From contig JALJEE010000664.1 in the NCBI GenBank assembly GCA_023231475.1, positions 1 to 55,636 of the forward strand: a DNA stretch of 55,636 nucleotides, read 5' to 3'. The position numbers and the translations under genes are program-made. Positions 45,759 through 55,636 of this stretch are shown in pieces. This DNA is from Seison nebaliae. Lineage: Eukaryota; Rotifera; Pararotatoria; Seisonacea; Seisonidae. The notes beneath the pieces were generated by a model. That model did not search any database, was not told the origin of the DNA, and was given only the letters and a program-made list of their open reading frames with translations. The first letter of the stretch is position 1. The number at the start of each line of letters is the position of its first letter.

Positions 45759-48700
45759 CGTCCATTAAGACTGATGCTTCGTCTATAATAACGTCTTCTT
45801 TATGCTTCTTCTTCCTGTATTTCTTGTTCTATCAATCTTTGCACAAATATGTTCTTTTTTTTATTCAATCTGTCTTCTCCTCCTGATGATGTCGATGATT
45901 AAAAAATGGAGGTAATAATGTTCAACACAACGAATCTGTTGGCAGCAATTGGCAAACGAAGACGAATTTTCTAATATTTAATATTTTAATTTCCTTCGTT
46001 CGTTGTAGTATTCGATGGAAATGTTATTTAGTACGATCGATGTTTCTTTCACTTCTTCCGATGAATGATTTATTATCTCGGGAAGTTTAAGAGATGCATT
46101 TGTCCGAAAGTTATTCTATTCCCACCAAAATGATTGAGATGTCAAGGTGATTAGTGATATGTTAATTCATCTTTCCGACTTCTAATAATTTCTTCTGAAA
46201 GCAGCACATTCTATACTTTCCTTCTCTAATAACATCCTTCTCTCGTACTTCATCCAGAAGAGTAGACCGAAAATTCTTGTTGTATATCACTGACTAGCTT
46301 TATCTATCGTTTACTTCTGCTACAATCAATCATACGAAATGAAAATAACAGTAATCTTCCTACAATGAAATAACAATCATGTATTATAGTAAATCAACAA
46401 TAATATAGCCACAATGACAACATTAACAAAGAAATATGTTAAGGAAATAAGAAGGAGAAACGAAATATTTTTACGGTTTGTCTTATTCTTTATAAATTCA
46501 TCAATTATTTATAAGATCATCTCCCAATTAATGGATCAGCAAATTATCAATCGAACACAATCGACTTTTGAGAAAGTACAAAAAAACAACCTCACTTCAC
46601 TTTCAATCGTTTTAGTCATCTCTCATATTTTATTGCGGAACAACCTGTAGTGTACGCGAATAGAAGATATGTAAGCGACTGAAAGAGATCGATTGATTTC
46701 GAACGATCATCAATCTAACGATAATGTTAAGATGAAATGAATTTTTAATAGGAACAACTCGATATTTCTTTAACATTACTGCTTATAATGGTAAATTGAT
46801 AATAATGTCTCACTGATATACAAATTTTTTTTTGCATAAATTCACCTAATTATTCTCTCACGAAATCATTGATCAAAGAAAGAAAATGAAGAAGATGGTG
46901 AAGATATTGACTAATTTATCTTCGTTTTTATAGAAGGAAAAAATTAAAGATAATTTAACATACAATATCAATATCCTAAACAACATTCGATAAACTCGTA
47001 ATAAATGCACATACAGCGAAAGAAGAATGCACAACATTCCCAGTCGGGTGCACAAATTAAGATGAAATTCCATTATTTTATATATATATATCATTATTTT
47101 CCTTAATGTTAATTAGTCGTTATTTCCCTAAAAAAATGAAATTTTGTTTCGAAAATAAAATCGAAGAAATTAAATAATGAACAAGGAATACGTCATATTT
47201 ATTCTCACTTGAGAACCATCCGTCAGGTACATGAAGAGAGAACAATGGAAGAAAGAATTTCACCGAAAATTTGATGGTCGAATAAAGGAAATATTTTGGC
47301 GAATTATTTACATTAGACCATAATTATTTTTTGGAGGAAGTTGCCTATTTGATCTGGCTTTATTTTGCTTTCGGAAGAATGTTTTGTGGAGACAAAACGA
47401 AAATGTTTCTTTGTTAATACTCCGATCATCTGCTTCGGCCATTCTGCACCGAAAGAACAAACAAGAGAATTGGCTGAATATGCACAATGCATAAATCTGC
47501 ACATCGAAGACGAAGCAGTCTAGTAAAATAGGTGTTTTGGAGGAGAACAATTATAAATCATCATCGTTTTACATAAAATAATTGGAGGGAAAGAGTGGAG
47601 GGAACGATGGAGAATATAACCGTAAAAAGAGAATGGGTGGGGAAGATGATAAAATTGAATGAAATTTTTGTAGAATTTAGAGAAATGCGGAAATAATTCA
47701 TTAAATAAAACGATCTGTTAATTTGTCACAATAATATTATGCAACAGAATAAATCCTCTTAAAGAAATATATAAGATGAACATTAATCGTCTACCATCTT
47801 ATTCCTTATTCTTTCTCGTTCAATTCGACATAACATTCTTATTAAATTCCCTATAATCATCATCAATATCCATCACACATGCATCACTTCTCTTCTGCAG
47901 ATAAATCAATCTGCATTAAATGTACTTCCACTTTCGTCTCCACATATGCAATGTGTGTGCATTTATTTTACATAAAAAATATCAACTAATCTATATGAAG
48001 AAATGGAAGAAAAAAGAACAAGACGAAAATAATTGAAATTTCATGGGACATGGAGAAGAAGAAGTGGAAAAATATTGAGAGAAATAATCGAATTTATGTT
48101 ACCGATCGATAACGTTGGACGAAAAATAAAAGGGAGAAATAGCAGATGTCTACATTGACATCGATTTCTTCTCTCATTCATTGTCATTATTAGCATAAAA
48201 ATATTAATATTAAACTATACCGTTCAAATCTTCTTTTCATGTCGTAATACATAAAAAATGGTGGTAAAATATGTTGAAATGTGGAACAGAAAACGCTACT
48301 AATTAAACCAATTTATAAGAAACTTTTTCCACATGAAATTATCGATTGAAATGCTGATTATAATAATAAAAAAAATAAGGAAAATGAACTATGTCACCAA
48401 TCTTTCAGACATATAATCATAATTCTCCATAACTATCATGAATTCTTGCGTAATTCCAACGAATAATTCCGTCTTATTCATATAGTCGTCTTAGAACGAT
48501 ATTCTATCGAATATAATTGGAATGAATAAGAAGGAACAATGGAAGTTTCGAAAGAAAACAACAAAAATTAAAACTAATATCTTCTTATTCCAGTTTCAAC
48601 GGAGAGTAAAAGTGAAATTTAAAAAGTTAATTAAAAATCGAAATAAATTTATTGGAATAATGGCAAATTGTGATTCGATAGCGAAATCTCTTGAAATTAT

Positions 48701-51700
48701 TGTCAACAATCAAATTTATTCAGTTCGATCAAATTTTCTTGATAAATAACTGAATTTTTGATGGTGAATTTTTCATTCTAAAAGTTTTAACACATCCATC
48801 TTAAGCACACTGATATTAATGACGGGTAATTATATGCATAACAGTGTTAGAAACTTTATGAAATATTTTGATTGTTGTTGCGCCGAAAAGATATTTCAAA
48901 TATCTTATTTGGAAGAAAAGAAAAAATATTTTTCATAAACGATTTCAAGTGCAATTCCATTATGAAAAGTAGTTGAATTATATGGACTAGTTAAAAGAAT
49001 TTGAATAAAAAATGAATGCACAATAAGGAGAGAATGATAATCCGGAAATGTTCTTCAGAAATCAAGCGGGAAGATGAAATGGATGGAATGGTTTAAATGA
49101 AATAATGTCATCGATTATCATAAATAATTGATCGGTTCCCTAATGATTGACATAGGACCACCATCCAATATTTCGATTTACTTAATGGAAATGTAGACTT
49201 GATGTCACGAAAGCAAAATATTTTTTCATTCACTCAATTTTTTCTTTTTCTAATTTTTCAGAAAAGAAAATTAAAAAGAATATGAGATAACACAGATTTC
49301 CATATTCTAAGGTCACGACAGGCAATTGAGTGACAGTGATAATTGTGTATAATTCATTTGATGTTACGTTATTCTTATTCTTCCTCTGATAATTGTTTGT
49401 CACAAAAAATAATTAATTAATTCTTATTTCATATGAGATTTGTCGGGAGAAAATAGTTGGACCAAAACTTTGTCTTATTATCATCGAAATGAAGTTGATG
49501 GGAAAGAAGTGAATAAGTTATTTTTCTTTTAAAAGTATCTCTTCCATTTTCGTGGCAACAAGTGATTGGACAGAACAGATCATTACTACTTGTCGTTGAG
49601 GGTTCCGATGAGAGTTCCATGTAAAGCTTACATCGATTTCAAGAAAATCTATCGTTCCCGGTCTTTTCCTCACTCTAAACGATATCTTCTTCAATGACTA
49701 GTTACGTGGTGATTTCTTCATTCCAAAACAAATTACATCTCCCCCAACTCACGTAAGTCCATTATGGAAAATTGTTAACAGAGAAATATAACAAATATTA
49801 ATATATTTGAGATAATTCAAATTAATCTAAATCTAAAAATATATAAGATGAAAATGAATGAAAAGTCGTATCAGAAATGCACATATTCCATCACGTCGCG
49901 AATCTCAAAGTTTTATAATGCAAAATAATTATTTTTAAATTTCTCAGTTTTCAGTCCATTCTCAGTTTTCTATTCTTTTTTGTTTTAATTGCTAAAAAGA
50001 ACTTTATCATATAAGAAGTTCATACCAAAACTAATCATATAAGCAACATTGCACATCTTTATTGGTTTTTGGATAGACGACATCAGGATAACCGGTTTTT
50101 TGAAAGTCGATATGCAGAATCCATTGCTGTTAACCTCCATCAGATTATTCGTTCTTGGAAGACGGTTTAGAAATCGTCCATATCATAATAATCGAAATTA
50201 TTATCATTTTGCGATAATCATAATGAACAATGAAAGATAATGCAACTACTATGTTCGATATATGTATTATTGTTCATTTATTGAATTATATTTAGTTGGG
50301 AATATTTCTTTGAGAAATTTCATGACAAACTATCAACAGCTAAATTCATTCGACTTTACAAGCCAAAAATTGGTGAGTCTCGAATGAACCTTAAATGTAG
50401 TAGAGACAGAACGAAGAAATTTGTATAGGTTGCATGAGGAATTTCCGATATTGAAATAATCGGCGAGCAAATGACTAAAAAAATTACGAGTGAACAATTT
50501 TCCGTAAATGGAATAGCGGGTGAGGAAATCACTGTTTAATTACTTATTCAGTGAAATTTCATATATATGCTGAGGAAAAGTCAGGGGTTCGAATTGATAT
50601 AGTAGGACATATGTGTGCCTTTGATGAATAATTTTCACTTGTCGAACATTAGAATTTGAATGGATTTTCTAATCGATTTCATGAGAAACAAAAATTAGAA
50701 TGTTGATGCGATAAATGAAAGAATAGTAAACATATGTTTCCAATAATTGATTGGAGATTAGAGAATCATAATTTTCACGAAAAGTTAATTGAACAAATAA
50801 AAGGCAATTATTTTTAATATTCTCTCACACAATGACGTGCTAAGGACTAACAATAAATTCCATGCACAAACTTTTCATAAGACTACTTCATCGACTTCTG
50901 TGTCAACAACAATTTATTATTCTAATTATCATAAGAGCTATTCTCTCATAATTTATCAGGAAGAAAAATCCTCACCATTATCGTTCTTTGTGAGAAGAAT
51001 GACAAACAGAACAACAAGAATCGTGGGAGTATGAAAGATAATTACTGGACAGTTCCATTAGTAGAAAAAGACGAACTATCTATCTTTACAACATTGAATG
51101 AAGAAGATGTATTATTATATTGTTTGGAATCAATCATCACTTCTACCATTACTGATTGTAGAACGGATAATAATGATAAGAACAACAACTATCCGTTTGA
51201 TGAATAATATTTAATAGTAAACATCGTTTGCATTGGAGCATCGTGGAAATTCTCTTTATTCTCCTCCTCTCTTTATTCACGTTTTTTATCCGTTTATCAT
51301 TTCTTTCCTTTTATGAGACGACAGTCAAATTCGTCTTCAATTCCATTCTGATAATTCCTAATTTACTTATATAAATTACAACTGGTCTCTATCTTTTCTT
51401 GCCTCTTATTTCACTAAAACATTCCTCATCAGTCTCCCACTAAAGAGAAACTAAACGAGAAACAAACACGTACAACATGAGATAGAGTAGGAAGACGAAC
51501 GAAAATAAAATTATTGTGGTGGCTAGATAGTCGGAAATTCACTTAAGTGAACAGAGATGTTGAATGAACCGAATTGGAGTGAAATGAACTACTTCATCGT
51601 CAAAATAATTAAGATATACATATAAACATCCTCCATTGATATTCGTACACTTCATATACCACTATCTTCATACTCGCTGTACGAAAGAAAGAAAGAATTA

Positions 51701-52143
51701 TAAAATTTCATTCACTACAACAAACTGCATGAGCCGAAGATAGTGAGGATAAATAAATTGTATATACTAATATTTATATATGTCTTATTGATATGTAGAT
51801 GACTAGGACGAACAATGTTCCATCTATAACGAAAATAAGAAGAAAAATTAACGAAAATTTCATTTTCTGTGCATTTATCAAATGCTTCTTTATATGCACA
51901 TATGTGCGCATATAAGTCTCCATATGTGTGTGTGTGTGTGTGTCCGTGTATGCAGAATTTAGATTTTATTGTAGATGCATTTAGTTTTCTGTCTTTAACA
52001 TTAACCAGACAAGGCGGAGGAAGTCCTTACTAGAAGAATATGGTAATTCATTCACAGAATAAAAGAAAAGGAAATATAGGAAGTAAATATACAATTGATT
52101 AATATTAATCTGTTTATTATATTCCAATTATTATCGATTAATA
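45759..52143. other. 6.4-kb gene desert
   Basis: No conserved coding sequence, RNA gene or recognisable transposon was found in about 6.4 kb between the FEZ 5' end and the LEO1 3' end. Short frames (such as 46414-46650, 48522-48749 and 50049-50240) are AT-rich and unsupported. A (TG)n run lies at 51925-51943. The region probably includes the FEZ upstream control sequence, but that is inference. Confidence 0.5.
51925..51943. repeat. (TG)n microsatellite
   Basis: About nine TG units, flanked by ATATG-rich sequence. Confidence 0.95.
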
Positions 52144-53554
52144 CTAATCACTATCATCATCAACATCATAATGTTTGGTATAGCTGCCACTTTTCGAATG
52201 TTTTTTTGATTTCTTCTTTTTCTTATTCCCCTTCTTCTTCCATTTCTTGCTTTTATTCTTGTTTGTTCCATCCATATCATCATCTTCTTCTTCTGCCTCA
52301 TCATTCGATTCGGATGATGATTCTATGTCAATATCGTCATCCTCATCTTCAATGATGAAATTATCTATCAAACTACATAAAATCTTCAATTAACTTAATA
52401 AACTAAAAGAATAAATATAACGATTTCCCTTCAGCATCATAATTTTCATTGTCGTTATCAATTCGTTCTAAATTGTCATAATATTTTGCTTGACGAATCA
52501 ATTTTTCTTTTTGTTGTCTTTTTGCGTCGCGTCGACGAGCTGCCAATTTTGTATTCAATTCTATTTGTTCTTTTTGCTATAATTCAAAGTTACGAGTCGT
52601 TAATTGAAGAAAATGAACTAACACGAGCAAGTCGATTCTTAATCCAAGGTGCTTCAAGACCTCCATCAATTTCATGGATATTGCCACCATCTTTTGTTGT
52701 AACGGGAGCAGATGCCCATTTCGATATATTATCTGTTTGATTCCTTGATGAATAACGATTCAAATGAAATATAATGAATGAATAAGAAAGTTAACAATTT
52801 CATGACAAATTTCGATTGAAAACTGTGTTGCCCAAATGAAGTTGATGCAATTGATCCACTATAAATATGATTCCGAAATCCATGAAGTGAACTCTTCTCC
52901 ATTAAAATAGAAGTTGATTTCCCAATGTGTAATGAATAACTAGAATGGAAAAAATATTTTGAAATAAATTTACCTATTGTATTAGATAACCTACCATCAG
53001 ACCATTTGACAAGTCTCGTGTTCGATTCGGGAACTAAATAGTTTTTGGAATGATTCTTCTGTTTTTTCAATCTCCAACGACAAGTTCTTTGAGTCTACAA
53101 TTACATTTCATTTAGAATATTCGAATATAATTGGAACTTGCAATTGAATATAAGATAATACAGCCTCTTGATCTTCATCATTCATCTCCTTAATCTTCTC
53201 AACTTCAACTGGAACATAACCAGATTTTTTATACATTCCCGATTCAAATATAACACCAGGAATCAATTTCAAATAATTTATATCCGATGCTGCTAATTCT
53301 GTTTCTGCAAAATTTTGTTTTCTAATATTCACTTCAAATTTTTCCGGTTCTCCTCCTCCATCCTCAAATTCATTATTATTGTTGTTGTTTTTATTAAAAT
53401 TCGAGTTTTCTACTCCATCATCATCCATATCATAATTTTCGTCTGATTTCACATTGCCTTCTTCTTTCTCTAAATCACTATCACCACTTTCTTCTTCAAT
53501 AATCTCGTTAAAATCCAGTTCATCTGGCATATTTTCAACATCATCCACTTCCAT
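52144..53554 (-). CDS. LEO1: LEO1, RNA polymerase II-associated PAF1-complex subunit, six exons
   Basis: LEO1 is a PAF1-complex subunit that travels with RNA polymerase II in elongation and supports histone modification. Exons: 53554-53138, 53094-52991, 52939-52796, 52743-52623, 52576-52422 and 52372-52144, with introns of 43-52 nt; all phases agree and give 389 residues (vertebrates about 660). The start MEVDDVENMPDELDF was chosen because it opens the acidic N-terminal region typical of LEO1; an in-frame ATG at 53635 is an alternative. The core reads TQRTCRWRLKKQKN and ESNTRLVKWSDGSYSLHIGK, matching the VENTIRWRI block and NARIVKWSDGSMSLHLGN. Next come HIYSGSIASTSFGQHSFQSK and the charged helix KLAARRRDAKRQQKEKLIRQ. 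The acidic then Lys-rich C-terminus (KKKKKSKKHSKSGSY) is typical. The part between 52796 and 52623 is the least conserved. Confidence 0.88.
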
Positions 53555-54165
53555 CTCGAATTTTTGAAAGAAACTGCAAATCGTATTTTTTCTTCGAAAA
53601 TAAAAAGCCTCCTTTTTCAAATTGTCAATTTTCAAATTATCATCAGTTTAGCATTCTCATAAAATGATATTCCGATTTACAGAATAAATTTAAATTCTTT
53701 AAAACTACATTTCGAAACATTATATGGAACTTGGTGGACTGCTTATACAATACAATTATGTTATACTTTTGAATAGTTTCAACACACATAAGTTAAAATA
53801 CCAAAATTTATAAAAATAATGTATAGCATAACTGTTGAACTGTAAACAGTCTACTAAATAGGTGGTCATTTCTAGCTTTCTAGTATTTCTAGTTCTAGTT
53901 TTTCTATGGCGTAAACTCAATAAATATTTGTTTGTTTGATTCTTTGACGATCATACAAGTGCATAAGAAAGTGCACTAATTTTTTACAAATTTAAATTTG
54001 AAAAATATGAAAATGATCAACTATTTCACATATATTGAAAGAGAAGTAACGCGTATAAAAACAGAGACACAGTTTTTTTAAGGTTAAAATATTAAATCTA
54101 TCAACATATTGATCAATCGTAAACCCAATCTGGTCTGATTATTAAAAGGCGGTAATAGTTCCTAA
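53555..54165. other. Intergenic, no gene seen
   Basis: AT-rich spacer between the LEO1 start and the 3' end of the orphan gene, both on the minus strand. If LEO1 starts at 53635 instead, the first 81 bases are coding. Confidence 0.55.
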
Positions 54166-55407
54166 CTAATCATAGAATTGAATATCTACAAGTGTCTTAC
54201 CAAAAAGTTCCTCCTTAGATATTTTCATATGATGTGTTGCGACAAATTCTTCAAATTTAGGAACAACTGATGGAAGTTTTACTTCCATACATTCGTCGAA
54301 CATGTATGAACCCAAATTACTCAGATCGTTCAAATAGAAACCAAATGCCTTTTCATCTGTTATATCTTTCAATGTGTGTAAAGGATTTGTATAGAAAACT
54401 GATCTTTCTTCTCCAAACATCCGATTTAATAGTTCCAAATCTCCACCTCCATAATTTACAAAAAAGAACGGTATATTCATGGGTAGTAATGCATGTAAGA
54501 ATCCTACTGTGTGAGCTGCTCGTGTAAAACGATTTTTCGTGTTCTGAGTTATTTGGAGAAATAAACGTCCCAAATCATGATGCCATTGGAAATATGGTTT
54601 TTGGAGATGAAGCCTCACTGCATCTTTTGACATGATACTATTAAGTGGATGCAAGAGCATATAACTAATATCATCCGTTCGTACGGGAGGTGAAGATGTT
54701 GAAGGTTCTGGGAGCATAAATAAGATTATCGCTGCATTATTATTAAAACCATATCCATATTTGTCTGGTGTCAATCCGATTCCGTGCATAAAACTTGAAT
54801 AATTTATGAAAATTATACATTTATAGTGTTTTAATCTTTCTACGACATCTTCCAGCGACCCATGTGGTTGAGCATCAACAAGACTTTTTATAGCGGTTTG
54901 TACCTGACCACTTTCCTCCACTTTCTGCCTTTTTGGTTCGAGAATTATGTCGATATTCCCTTTTGTAATTTTTTCGTAATCCTTAACTATTTGTTCCAAT
55001 GTTAACATCCCCATCAAATTGTAAAAATCAATATAATATCGTGACATTGAGGAGGGTAAATGGTAAAGAGTGATTGCATTGTTATTTTTAGCCAAATTGC
55101 TGCGTTTCCGAGTAAAGAATTTCTTAATAGATGAAGTACTGAATATTTTGGTTATACTTATTGATTTTATAGACAACGAATTTTTAATTCGTTTGAAACT
55201 TCTCCTAGACATTGAAGTGAATGATTTCATAATGGACAAAGTTAAACAGAAAACGTAAAAATCAGAAAAGTAAAAAGAATGAATTAACAATAGAGAACTG
55301 GAGAGAGAAATAAGAATAGAAGAGAACTGAAAGCAATTTAACTTACAATTGTTACTAATTTTTAAGTTCTGAATTTTAACTTTTGAAGTGGTTGCAATCT
55401 CGGTCAT
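54166..55407 (-). CDS. Unrecognised protein with basic, presequence-like N-terminus
   Basis: Not recognised. The open frame is 413 codons from an ATG at 55407; an in-frame ATG at 55230 gives 354 residues and is the better start. The upstream part contains a GTAAGT donor and a TCTCTCTCCAG acceptor that fit a 5' UTR intron, while the predicted phase does not keep the frame. From 55230 the first 49 residues (MKSFTSMSRRSFKRIKNSLS onward) contain no Asp or Glu and many Ser, Lys and Arg, like a mitochondrial presequence or a nuclear signal. The rest looks globular, with CIIFINYSSFMHGIGL, then YFQWHHDLGRLFLQI, HTVGFLHALLPMNIPFFFVN and YGGGDLELLNRMFG. The His-containing helices recall metalloprotease sites but no complete HExxH is present. 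A large hairpin lies 9 bp before 55407. Confidence 0.6.
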   Translation of the reverse strand: MTEIATTSKVKIQNLKISNNCKLNCFQFSSILISLSSSLLLIHSFYFSDFYVFCLTLSIMKSFTSMSRRSFKRIKNSLSIKSISITKIFSTSSIKKFFTRKRSNLAKNNNAITLYHLPSSMSRYYIDFYNLMGMLTLEQIVKDYEKITKGNIDIILEPKRQKVEESGQVQTAIKSLVDAQPHGSLEDVVERLKHYKCIIFINYSSFMHGIGLTPDKYGYGFNNNAAIILFMLPEPSTSSPPVRTDDISYMLLHPLNSIMSKDAVRLHLQKPYFQWHHDLGRLFLQITQNTKNRFTRAAHTVGFLHALLPMNIPFFFVNYGGGDLELLNRMFGEERSVFYTNPLHTLKDITDEKAFGFYLNDLSNLGSYMFDECMEVKLPSVVPKFEEFVATHHMKISKEELFGKTLVDIQFYD

Positions 55408-55415
55408 TCTAGATT

Positions 55416-55496
55416 ACCCTGTAAGCATTTGAATGTCTTGAGAACGTTTATATACATCAAAAAAACGTTCTCAAGACATTCAAATGCCAACAGGGT
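55416..55496. repeat. Foldback element: 33-bp inverted repeats around a 15-bp loop
   Basis: Left arm 55416-55448 and right arm 55464-55496 pair over 33 bp with only two mismatched positions (inner 24 bp perfect: GCATTTGAATGTCTTGAGAA followed by CGTT). The outer ends read ACCCTGT and ACAGGGT. The near-perfect pairing implies recent origin or selection. It could be a tiny MITE-like foldback transposon (about 81 bp) or a transcribed hairpin. No convincing target-site duplication is visible. Confidence 0.9.
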
Positions 55497-55546
55497 GGGT
55501 TCCAGAAAGGAGTTAACTTTAAGTAGTAGTTAACCCATACTCATCG

Positions 55547-55636
55547 AAAAAGAAAGATGTTAACCTTGCCAAAAAGAAAGATGTTAACCCTCTTTTCCCA
55601 AGAAAGAAAGATGTTAACCCTCTTTTCCCAAAAAAG
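55547..55636. repeat. 30-bp minisatellite running off the window end
   Basis: Full units lie at 55571-55600 and 55601-55630 (AAAAAGAAAGATGTTAACCC followed by TCTTTTCCCA) and differ at one base. A partial diverged unit precedes them at 55547-55570 and the next unit begins at 55631. The array continues beyond the window, so its size is unknown. Confidence 0.92.

Noticed and set aside
50580-50600. GGGTTCGAATT resembling a tRNA T-loop
   Set aside because: No matching acceptor stem, D arm or anticodon arm at the right distances on either strand.
54590-54650. Metalloprotease call for the orphan gene based on WHHDLGRLF
   Set aside because: The HExxH zinc motif is incomplete and no third ligand or Met-turn is evident, so the function was left open.
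55529-55636. TTAACC-type repeats as telomere sequence
   Set aside because: The unit is 30 bp with long purine and pyrimidine runs; it is not a 5-6-bp telomeric repeat such as TTAGG.

Overview
The window looks like nuclear DNA of a small, AT-rich ecdysozoan genome, most likely an arthropod and, from the gene set and gene structure, plausibly an acariform mite. The genus cannot be named from the sequence. Evidence: conserved animal genes (WDR11, MRPL19, endophilin-B, importin-alpha, TMEM26, an IgLON/lachesin-type Ig protein, tetraspanin, Josephin, FEZ/unc-76, LEO1), GT-AG introns that mostly measure 37-64 nt, many intronless genes, and degraded MULE and LINE copies.

Layout. 1-4389: a LINE fragment, then WDR11 (minus). 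4390-8000: an accessory-looking stretch with a cluster of palindromic GGTGA..TCACC motifs, a Mutator-like transposase fragment, an intronless secreted kinase-fold gene, and a roughly 150-bp tandem repeat. 8180-13370: MRPL19 and two neighbouring unrecognised membrane-protein genes (plus). 14172-16022: endophilin-B without an SH3 domain, with two possible last exons. 16701-21214: an EF-hand-like protein and a very divergent importin-alpha (both minus). 21531-22471: a 90-bp copy of an importin-alpha exon piece joined to a LINE remnant. 22641-23816: TMEM26 (minus). 23817-32078: an 8.3-kb gene desert, with a candidate promoter for the Ig gene near its right edge. 32079-33978: three-Ig cell-adhesion gene in eight exons (plus). 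34148-35434: a second secreted kinase-fold gene, paralogous to the first (minus). 35751-39089: an intronless 1112-residue orphan with a hydrophobic N-terminus and a C-terminal membrane segment. 39368-42570: a minimal tetraspanin, a Josephin deubiquitinase and one or two small unrecognised genes. 43167-45758: FEZ/unc-76 with added cysteine clusters. 45759-52143: a second desert (6.4 kb). 52144-53554: LEO1 of the PAF1 complex in six exons. 54166-55407: an orphan gene, with a 33-bp-arm hairpin just upstream and a 30-bp minisatellite running off the window end.

The genes do not form one pathway. Conserved housekeeping and trafficking genes are interleaved with lineage-specific, often intronless, secreted or membrane genes. 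The most notable accessory pair is the two kinase-fold proteins at 5.9 and 34-35 kb: both have hydrophobic N-termini, a full set of phosphotransfer residues (with a phosphotransferase-like H-x-D-x-H loop and DYG instead of DFG) and acidic C-terminal tails. Exon junctions were chosen by hand from GT/AG sites, reading phase and family similarity; no transcript evidence was available.
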